Source: Anaerolineae bacterium
Lineage (GTDB): Bacteria > Chloroflexota > Anaerolineae > JAFGEY01
DNA length: 15,651 nt
Assembly (NCBI GenBank): GCA_016931365.1
Contig: JAFGEY010000295.1
Coordinates: forward strand, 1 to 15,651
Reading direction: 5' to 3'
Shown here: one piece after another, positions 1 to 5,970 of the stretch
How positions within the stretch are numbered: the stretch's first letter is position 1
How the letters are laid out: each line of letters opens with the position of its first letter
Notes under the pieces: generated by a model
What the model was told of the DNA's origin: nothing
Seen by the model: the letters and a program-made list of their open reading frames with translations, nothing else
Database searches by the model: none
Translations under genes and position numbers: made by a program

Positions 1-537
1 ATTGAACGCGGTCAGCACCACGTCGTATTCGCCGGTGGCGATGATGTGCGGCAGCGTGTAGGCCGTCGTCCCGCCCAGGCCGGTGAAGCGGATGATGCCC
101 TCACCCTTCAGTTCAGCCAGCAGTTCGCAAACCGGCCCGTGGAAATGCTCCCAGTCGGGGAACCAGTCGTATTGGCCGGGGCGATCCGGCTCGTGTATCA
201 GCAGCAGATCGATGCTATTGCGACCCAGCAGGCGCAGGCTTTCTTCCACCGACCGTCGCAGTGCGTCCTTGTCCTGCGGATCAAAGGGCTGCGGCCGCCC
301 GCCGAGCTTGGTCGAGAGGATGTATGGCTGCTCGACGCCTTCCAGACAGTAACCGAGTACGGCTTCGCTGTCGTGATACCCCGGCGCGGTATCGACGTAA
401 TTGACGCCCAGTTCAAGCGCCCGGCGCACCGCGCGACGCGCTTCATCTTGAGCAGTGGCAAACGAGGCGACGAACAACCCGCCCATACCCAGTTCACTGA
501 CTTTTAATCCTGTTTTGCCCAACGTTCTGTATTTCAT
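1..537 (-). CDS. Aldo/keto reductase, N-terminal part (3' end beyond window)
   Basis: The open frame reads from an ATG at 537 to the window edge, 179 codons without a stop. It begins MKYRTLGKTGLKVSELGMGG, the classic opening of NAD(P)H-dependent aldo/keto reductases, soluble (beta/alpha)8-barrel enzymes that reduce aldehydes and ketones. The family's catalytic tetrad can be placed at Asp49 and Tyr54 (in VDTAPGY), Lys77 (STKLGG) and His115 (LIHEPD). Family members are about 280-330 residues, so roughly the C-terminal 40%, including most of the NADP-binding loop, lies outside. The start is supported by AAGGAG at 544-549, six bases upstream. It follows the ABC ATPase gene by 24 bases and is probably the next gene of the same transcript. 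The substrate cannot be told; L-galactose dehydrogenase-like and general aldehyde reductases share these motifs. Confidence 0.9.
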   Translation of the reverse strand, partial: MKYRTLGKTGLKVSELGMGGLFVASFATAQDEARRAVRRALELGVNYVDTAPGYHDSEAVLGYCLEGVEQPYILSTKLGGRPQPFDPQDKDALRRSVEESLRLLGRNSIDLLLIHEPDRPGQYDWFPDWEHFHGPVCELLAELKGEGIIRFTGLGGTTAYTLPHIIATGEYDVVLTAFN

Positions 538-561
538 CGTTTGCTCCTTGGCTTGATCGCG

Positions 562-1380
562 CTAAACCGCTTGCAAAATTTGTCGCAAGGTCGATTGTTC
601 TTCGGCCTCAAGGCAGGTCAGGGGCTGCTCTCCATGCAAAATCGCCTGCCCGATCTCCGAATCTCTGAACGCCTTGAGGTCTTCCTCATACGGATCGCCC
701 ACCCGATGCTCGTGCGCGATCTTGCCATCTTGCATCGCCAGTACGCGATGCGTCTGTCGGGCGACGGTGGGGTCGTGGGTGACGATGATGAATGTGGTGT
801 CGAGTTCGCGGTTGATTTTGTGCATCAGATCGATCACCTCTGCGCCGCTGTGCGAGTCGAGGTTGCCGGTCGGCTCGTCGGCGAGGACGAGGGCCGGTTC
901 GTTGGCGAGCGAACGGGCGATTGCCACCCGCTGTCGCTGCCCGCCGGAAAGCTGGTTTGGCAGATGATGCATCCGATCGCCCAGCCCGACCAGAGTGAGC
1001 AGTTCCCTGGCTCGCGCGCGACGCTTGTGCCCGCTGGTGGTTTGCCCCATCATCGGCACTTCGATGTTTTCCAACGCGTTTAGGGTAGGGATCAGGTTGT
1101 GCAGTTGAAAGACAAAGCCTACCGTGCGCGCGCGAAAGCGATCCAGGTCTTTGATCTTGGACAGATCCTGCCCGTCAAGCAGCACCTGTCCCTCGGTCGG
1201 GCGATCCAACGCGCCGATCATGTTCAGCAGCGTCGACTTGCCCGACCCCGATGGTCCCATTACAGCGACAAATTCGCCGCGCCCGATGTATATATCCACG
1301 CCGTCGAGCGCGCGCACCTCGTTGCCGTTGCCGTAAATCTTGACCAAATTGCGCGTTTCAATGATGCATTGTGTTGTCAT
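562..1380 (-). CDS. ABC transporter ATP-binding protein, MacB/LolD type
   Basis: This 272-residue cytoplasmic ATPase powers an FtsX-type permease. Visible motifs are Walker A GPSGSGKST (42-50), Q-loop Gln92 (FVFQLHNL), signature LSGGQRQ (144-150), Walker B LVLADEP with catalytic Glu169, D-loop GNLD, and switch His202 (IIVTHDP). The signature and Walker B segments have the typical form of the MacB/LolD/FtsE group, which serves mechanotransmission-type transporters. Those proteins are usually about 220-235 residues as stand-alone subunits. This one carries about 40 extra C-terminal residues (from about 229) that are acidic and predicted helical. The ATG is preceded by GAGGGG at 1386-1391, spacing five. 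The gene starts 12 bases after the permease stop, so it almost certainly energises the permease encoded just upstream, and perhaps the one at 5967-8198 as well, since no second ATPase is present. Confidence 0.96.
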   Translation of the reverse strand: MTTQCIIETRNLVKIYGNGNEVRALDGVDIYIGRGEFVAVMGPSGSGKSTLLNMIGALDRPTEGQVLLDGQDLSKIKDLDRFRARTVGFVFQLHNLIPTLNALENIEVPMMGQTTSGHKRRARARELLTLVGLGDRMHHLPNQLSGGQRQRVAIARSLANEPALVLADEPTGNLDSHSGAEVIDLMHKINRELDTTFIIVTHDPTVARQTHRVLAMQDGKIAHEHRVGDPYEEDLKAFRDSEIGQAILHGEQPLTCLEAEEQSTLRQILQAV

Positions 1381-1392
1381 GGAATCCCCTCG

Positions 1393-3642
1393 TTATTCAT
1401 ACCGCAAGGCTTCGACCGGCAGCAGCTGCGATGCCCGCCAGGCCGGGTAGACGCCGCCGACAGCGCCCAGGATGACCGCCGTACCCATTGCCTGCGCAAA
1501 CAGGTCAAGGGTGTATTGCATCTTGAGGAAGCCCTGTATCATAGGCGCCAGGTTGAGCGCGTACCCCAGCAGCACGCCGACGACGATACCGGTCGCGCCG
1601 CCGAGCAGGCTGAGGGCGATCGACTCACGGACGATCATCCACAACACGCGCCGCTTGTGCCAGCCCAGCGCGCGCAGCACGCCAATCTCGCGCGTGCGTT
1701 CCATCACGCTCATCACCATCGTGTTGGTCATCCCCAACCCGCCGACGACCAGGGCCATTGCCGCGATACCCCAGATCATCCCCTTCATCATCTGCATATC
1801 GTTCAGTCCCTCGGCGAACTCGCTGGCCCTGGACAGATCGACCTCAGCAAAGCGCGCTTCGATCTCGCGCTCCATCGCCTCAACCTGTTCGGGGTCTTGC
1901 AGCCACACGCCCACAAAACTGACCTTGCGCGGCTGTCCAAAGAGGTTTTGCGCGTCGCGCAGGCTGACGATGCCGCCGCCGTCTTCAAAGGGCGTGCCAG
2001 TCTCATAGATGCCCACTACTTTGAACGAAGTATCGAACAGGCGTATCGTCTGGCCGACCTCTTTGTGCAGGTTTTGCGCCGCTACACGCCCGAGCAGAAT
2101 CTGGCGGTTGGTTTCCAGCGGTTCGCCCTCGACGATCGAAAATCCCTGGATCGACAGCCCGCGCGGCTGATAGCCGAAAACGATGAAAAAGGGCAGGTCG
2201 CCGATCGCTGTATAGCCGGTCAAAAAGCCTTCGGCAGCGCGCACGCCGGGCAGCGCGGCGATGCGCCGCACAATGCCTTCGTCGATCTGGCTCAAATCGA
2301 CCGATCCGTCGCGTTGCAGGCCGACCAGGTGCGCGCCGGAACCGAGCGCCAGCCCCGACATGGCCTCGATCATCCCGTTGCTCATCGCGCCGAGCAGGAC
2401 AATCGCCATGATCGCTACGCCGATGCCGATCACGGTGAGCAGCGTGCGCGCCGGCTGGCGCAGGATGTTGCGCAAAAAGGCCAACCGGACGTGCTGCCGG
2501 GCGTGGACAGTGCCGCTCTCGGCGCGCATCGCCTCGGCGGGCAGCATCCTGGAGGCGCGCCATGCGGGCAGCCCGCCGCCAAACAGCCCCAGCCCAAGGG
2601 CGACCACGCCCGCCTGAACGAACAGCGAGACCGAGAACGTCCCCGGCATCATGCTGTTGATCGCTGGTACATTCCTGACCGCGCGCACTCCGGCGATCCC
2701 CAGTCCCGCACCGACCAGCCCGCCGAGCGCGCTCAAGATGAGCGACTCGCCCACCACCAGCGCGAGCACCCGCCCGCTTTTCCAGCCGATGGCGCGCAGC
2801 ACGCCAAACTCGCGTGTGCGCTCTAGCACGCTCATCAGCATGGTGTTCATCACGCTTACCCCGCCGATGATGATCGCCACCAGCGAGACAGTCCAGGTAA
2901 AGGCGGAAACGTATTGCAACATATCCTGCTGGTCGGCAAAGTTGTTGGAGGTGGTCGCCGTGACCTTGTGTCCCTGCCGCGCCAGTTGCGCCTCAATGCG
3001 GCTGCGCAGCGCGTCGATGTCCGTACCGTCGCGCACCCGGATCAAAAAGGCATTGACCTGGCGCGGCTTGCCGGCGACCGCTTGCGCGTCTTCCAGCCGG
3101 ACGACGGCTGCGCCGTCTTCAAAGGGCTGGCCGGTTTCGTAGATGCCGACGATGCGGTAAACCGTCTCGTAGAGGCGCCAAGTGTCACCGATCTCTTTAT
3201 CCAGGTCTTCGGCGGCGGCGCGGCCCAGCAGTAGCGGTTTGTCGCTTCGCTTATTTGCTGCTCTGCGTTGTGACAATCCTTCACCCTCGACGATCTTGAA
3301 ATGCTCGATGGCAAAACCGTTTGGATCATAGCCATAGACGATGAAATAGGGCGCGCCGTTGGTAGCGGCAAAGGTGTAAATCATCTCCGAGATGCGCTCA
3401 ACTTCTGAAAAGGCTCGCAGCGATTGGGCGACCTCTTGATCAACGGCGCTAAACATGATATCCAGCGCATCGTCTTGCATCACCAGAATATCGGCCCCGC
3501 TGCCGCTGCCCATCGCGCTGTAGCCGCTGATGAAACCTTCGGCCAACGCGCCCAGGGCCACTACCGCCGCCACGCCGATGGCAATGCCAAAAGCGGTGAG
3601 CAGCGTGCGAGTTTTACGACGAAAGAGGCTTTTGATAATCAT
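1393..3642 (-). CDS. ABC transporter permease, internally duplicated MacB/FtsX type (second of two)
   Basis: This 749-residue integral membrane protein is made of two homologous halves. Each half has an N-terminal helix, a MacB-like extracytoplasmic core and a three-helix FtsX domain. Half one has a helix at about 13-35, core at about 36-240, helices at about 245-275, 295-325 and 340-360, and coupling motif ERTREFGVLRAIGW at 274-287. Half two has a helix at about 398-420, core at about 425-610, helices near 620-645, 670-700 and 712-732, and coupling motif ERTREIGVLRALGW at 648-661. Both cores carry GIYETG (166-171 and 544-549) followed by PFEDG. I chose the ATG at 3642 because MIIKSLFRRKTRTLLT aligns with the start of the sister permease. 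The frame stays open upstream to a GTG at 3684, but those 14 codons lie in an intergenic palindrome. The Shine-Dalgarno before 3642 is weak. The ATPase gene follows by 12 bases. Confidence 0.93.
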   Translation of the reverse strand: MIIKSLFRRKTRTLLTAFGIAIGVAAVVALGALAEGFISGYSAMGSGSGADILVMQDDALDIMFSAVDQEVAQSLRAFSEVERISEMIYTFAATNGAPYFIVYGYDPNGFAIEHFKIVEGEGLSQRRAANKRSDKPLLLGRAAAEDLDKEIGDTWRLYETVYRIVGIYETGQPFEDGAAVVRLEDAQAVAGKPRQVNAFLIRVRDGTDIDALRSRIEAQLARQGHKVTATTSNNFADQQDMLQYVSAFTWTVSLVAIIIGGVSVMNTMLMSVLERTREFGVLRAIGWKSGRVLALVVGESLILSALGGLVGAGLGIAGVRAVRNVPAINSMMPGTFSVSLFVQAGVVALGLGLFGGGLPAWRASRMLPAEAMRAESGTVHARQHVRLAFLRNILRQPARTLLTVIGIGVAIMAIVLLGAMSNGMIEAMSGLALGSGAHLVGLQRDGSVDLSQIDEGIVRRIAALPGVRAAEGFLTGYTAIGDLPFFIVFGYQPRGLSIQGFSIVEGEPLETNRQILLGRVAAQNLHKEVGQTIRLFDTSFKVVGIYETGTPFEDGGGIVSLRDAQNLFGQPRKVSFVGVWLQDPEQVEAMEREIEARFAEVDLSRASEFAEGLNDMQMMKGMIWGIAAMALVVGGLGMTNTMVMSVMERTREIGVLRALGWHKRRVLWMIVRESIALSLLGGATGIVVGVLLGYALNLAPMIQGFLKMQYTLDLFAQAMGTAVILGAVGGVYPAWRASQLLPVEALRYE

Positions 3643-3652
3643 AATACACCGA

Positions 3653-3723
3653 GTATTGCGTAACGAGTACTGCATACTGCGCACTGTATGTTACTCATTA
3701 CGCAGTATGCAATACCGCAATAC
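3653..3723. repeat. Imperfect palindrome (71 bases) between adaptor and permease genes
   Basis: The outer arms GTATTGCG (3653-3660) and CGCAATAC (3716-3723) are exact reverse complements. Inside them, TGCATACTGCG (3671-3681) and CGCAGTATGCA (3701-3711) are also exact reverse complements, extended by GTA/TAC after one mismatch, around a 19-base loop. The element is AT-richer than the flanking genes and fills most of the 105-base gap. Neither strand shows a T-tract next to the stem, so a classical intrinsic terminator is unlikely. It resembles the dispersed palindromic repeats seen between genes in some Chloroflexota and cyanobacteria, but copy number elsewhere cannot be seen here. As RNA it could modulate expression or stability of the downstream permease and ATPase relative to the adaptor. 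Confidence 0.75.
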
Positions 3724-3747
3724 GTTTTCACGCATCACGTTTCACTC

Positions 3748-5097
3748 TTATTTTACATCAATGTCCACAAACGCGGTCATGCCCCACTTGAGCGCCGGGT
3801 TCAGTTCTTCCAGTTCGACGACCACCGTGTAATTGACTCCGCCGGAGCCGGGTTCGGCCATTGGCGAGATGCGCGCCACGCGGCCCTCAAACACCTGATT
3901 GGAAAAGGCGTCAAAGGTCACAGTGACTTGTTGATCGAGCTGCACCTGGGCCACGTCGATCTCGTCCAGGTCGGTCGTTTCCACGCGCAGCGTGCGCAGG
4001 TCACCGACGACGATCAAGGGCTGGGCCGGCGCGGCGATTTCGCCGACGCGGGCATAGACCGCACCGACGGCGCCGCCAAAGGGGGCGACGAGGGTCGCAT
4101 CGTCGATCTGCCGTTCGATCTGCGCCACCTGAAGTTGGGCATGTTGGAGCAACGCCTCCAGTTGGGCGATCTCGTCCACAGAGGGCGGGTCACGGTAGGG
4201 GTTGCTCCACCCTTCCAGGTGTTCGATGTGCAACTTGATCGTGTCGATCTCTTGTGCCAGCACGGTCAGGGTCAGGCTGTACGCCGCTTGCGCGTCGACG
4301 GCTTGGGCCAGGCCAACCTGACTGGCTTCTAGCTGTGCATCGAGCACGGCTTTGCCGAGGATGTGCGCTTTTTGGGCGTTCTGCGCCGCGTCGAGCTGCG
4401 CCTGGGCGGCGCGGTAGTTGAGTTTGGCCTGCTTGAGCTGCTTGGCCCATGCATCGCGCACGGCTTGGTCTTCCCACGGGCGATCCAGGGCCTTGTTGTA
4501 CTCGGTTTGCGTGTCGTCGAGCGCGATCTGCGCGCGCTCCAGCTCGATCTGCGCCGCCTCGACCGGAGCGGCGGGACTTTGCGCCTGCCATTGGACGATT
4601 TGCGCCTCGATCTGGGCGATTTGTGCCCGCGCCAGGGCGACATCGTTGGCCGGGTCGGTGAGTTGGGCCTGTTCGAGTTGCGTCTCCTTGATCGCCAGGG
4701 TGAGTTTAGCCTGTTCCAGTTGGAAGGCTGTTTCACGGTCGGCGCGGGCGATCACGAGATCGCCGGCCCCATTCTTCAAAGCGTCGAGTGTTGCCTGTTG
4801 CGCCGCGACTTGCTGCTGGGCCAGGGCGAGGGCTAGTTGCAGGTCGGCGGTGTCCAGTTTGACCAGCTCCGATCCCCGCTCCACTTGATCGCCCGGCTCG
4901 ACCAGCACTTCGACAATCGTGCCACCCGTCTTGGGGCCGATCGAGGCCCAGGTCGCCGGGGCGAGTTCGCCTGTCACCGAGACGAGGGCGACCTTGCTGT
5001 TCGGCGAGAGCGGCGTCGGTGTGGCTTCGGGGCTGCTCTGGCAGCCGGCGAGAACCAGCACAGCAACGATCAGTGTAAAGGAAATAACTTTTTTCAT
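3748..5097 (-). CDS. Lipoprotein membrane-fusion adaptor, HlyD/MacA family
   Basis: This 449-residue periplasmic adaptor type links an FtsX-type permease to the space outside the membrane. A lipoprotein signal peptide is visible: MKKV, a hydrophobic stretch, then lipobox LAGC with Cys19 as the predicted lipidation site. Next come a first lipoyl-like half (about 52-85, with VEPGDQVERGSELVKLD), a very long Gln/Ala-rich coiled-coil region (about 85-330), the second lipoyl half (about 333-365, ATLVAPFGGAVGAVYARVGE) and a beta-barrel/membrane-proximal domain (about 366-449). The start is well fixed by GAGGAGA at 5104-5110, spacing six, which touches the stop codon of the flavodoxin gene. The gene lies between the two permeases, so it is the natural partner of one or both. 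MacA itself has an N-terminal membrane helix rather than this lipoprotein anchor. No outer-membrane TolC-like gene is present. Confidence 0.93.
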   Translation of the reverse strand: MKKVISFTLIVAVLVLAGCQSSPEATPTPLSPNSKVALVSVTGELAPATWASIGPKTGGTIVEVLVEPGDQVERGSELVKLDTADLQLALALAQQQVAAQQATLDALKNGAGDLVIARADRETAFQLEQAKLTLAIKETQLEQAQLTDPANDVALARAQIAQIEAQIVQWQAQSPAAPVEAAQIELERAQIALDDTQTEYNKALDRPWEDQAVRDAWAKQLKQAKLNYRAAQAQLDAAQNAQKAHILGKAVLDAQLEASQVGLAQAVDAQAAYSLTLTVLAQEIDTIKLHIEHLEGWSNPYRDPPSVDEIAQLEALLQHAQLQVAQIERQIDDATLVAPFGGAVGAVYARVGEIAAPAQPLIVVGDLRTLRVETTDLDEIDVAQVQLDQQVTVTFDAFSNQVFEGRVARISPMAEPGSGGVNYTVVVELEELNPALKWGMTAFVDIDVK

Positions 5098-5103
5098 AGA
5101 CAG

Positions 5104-5110
5104 TCTCCTC
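5104..5110 (-). promoter_or_regulatory. Strong Shine-Dalgarno for the adaptor gene, touching the upstream stop
   Basis: The minus strand reads GAGGAGA six bases before the ATG at 5097. Its first base is shared with the TAG stop of the flavodoxin-ferredoxin gene (5110-5112). This supports translation of the two genes from one mRNA with close coupling. Confidence 0.8.
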
Positions 5111-5970
5111 TATGCATCGATGTTTTCCAGGTAGGCCTTGAATTCGCCGGTCAGGTTGGCGGTGACTGTGTCATCGCTTGCCGATTGCGCCTGTTGGATC
5201 ACGCGATGAATGTCGTAGCCGTTTTTCAGCGCGCAGAACTTGCCCAGCCGGGGCACGATGGCTTGTCTGGGGCAGGCATAGATGCAGCGCATACACCACA
5301 GGCAACGCCAGCGAAAGCGGATTTGATCGCCCTGTTGGTAGATGTTGTCCACCGGACAGTTTTTGACGCACTTGGCGCAGCGGATGCAATCATTGGTCGT
5401 GTGGAGCAGCCGTCCGAACACCCGCCCGCCCAACTCTTCACTGAGGTGGATCTGGCGCATTGCGGCATGAAAGAGCGGGCCGACCCGTGCCCGCCGCCTT
5501 TGATTGCTCAAAATCTCGCCGGCCATGTGCTGCGTTTTGAGCACGGCGGCACGAACAAGCTGCCTGTTCAGCGCTTCCGGGTAGGTGTAGGCCCAGTTGG
5601 AAGGCATGGCGATCAGGCGATCGTAGAAAACCACATAGCCCTTGCGCTCCAGCCGGCGGATGATCGTCTGCGAGGCCGCGTCGTTGCTCGGCGATGGGCC
5701 TCCCGCCGTCTTGAGGACGAACGTGCGTCGGTCGCCACCCGGCGGCAGCCGATCGACAAAAGCGTCGACGATGCCTGGCGCATCAAAACCGTAAATAGGG
5801 TGGGCAATGCCGATCAAATCGGCTTTGCTCAGGCTGACCTTGCCTTTGAGCACGTCCTCGATGCGAGTGAGCGTGACCTCGGCCCCCTGCGCCTGGAGCG
5901 ACTCGCCGAGCCATTGGGCGACGATCTCGGTGTTGCCCGTGCCGGAAAAAGCATAGATGGTTGTTTTCAT
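5110..5970 (-). CDS. EFR1-type flavodoxin / 2x[4Fe-4S] ferredoxin fusion protein
   Basis: This 286-residue cytoplasmic electron carrier has an N-terminal flavodoxin-like domain (about 1-165) with the FMN phosphate loop FSGTGNTE (9-16) and a flavin-contacting segment AHPIYGFDAPG. A bacterial-type 2[4Fe-4S] ferredoxin segment follows (about 190-240), with two complete cluster motifs, CIRCAKCVKNCP and CLWCMRCIYACP. This order matches the family annotated as EFR1 ferrodoxin, whose physiological partner is generally unknown. Its ATG overlaps the stop of the upstream permease as ATGA (5967-5970), with GAGGT at 5975-5979, so translation is probably coupled. It sits between permease and adaptor of an export system, an unusual place for a low-potential redox protein. 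I infer a role in reducing the transported compound, a modifying enzyme of this cluster, or a cofactor. No reductase for it is encoded nearby. Confidence 0.93.
   Translation of the reverse strand: MKTTIYAFSGTGNTEIVAQWLGESLQAQGAEVTLTRIEDVLKGKVSLSKADLIGIAHPIYGFDAPGIVDAFVDRLPPGGDRRTFVLKTAGGPSPSNDAASQTIIRRLERKGYVVFYDRLIAMPSNWAYTYPEALNRQLVRAAVLKTQHMAGEILSNQRRRARVGPLFHAAMRQIHLSEELGGRVFGRLLHTTNDCIRCAKCVKNCPVDNIYQQGDQIRFRWRCLWCMRCIYACPRQAIVPRLGKFCALKNGYDIHRVIQQAQSASDDTVTANLTGEFKAYLENIDA

Noticed and set aside
1099..2826. 575-codon open frame on the plus strand
   Set aside because: It runs antisense to the ATPase and permease, whose motifs are intact. Its composition (rich in Ala, Arg, His, Gln, Asp, with no domain pattern) is that of a GC-rich shadow frame.
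3643..3684. 14-codon upstream extension of the permease from a GTG
   Set aside because: The extension is encoded by an intergenic palindrome, has no ribosome site, and the sister permease starts at the position equivalent to 3642.
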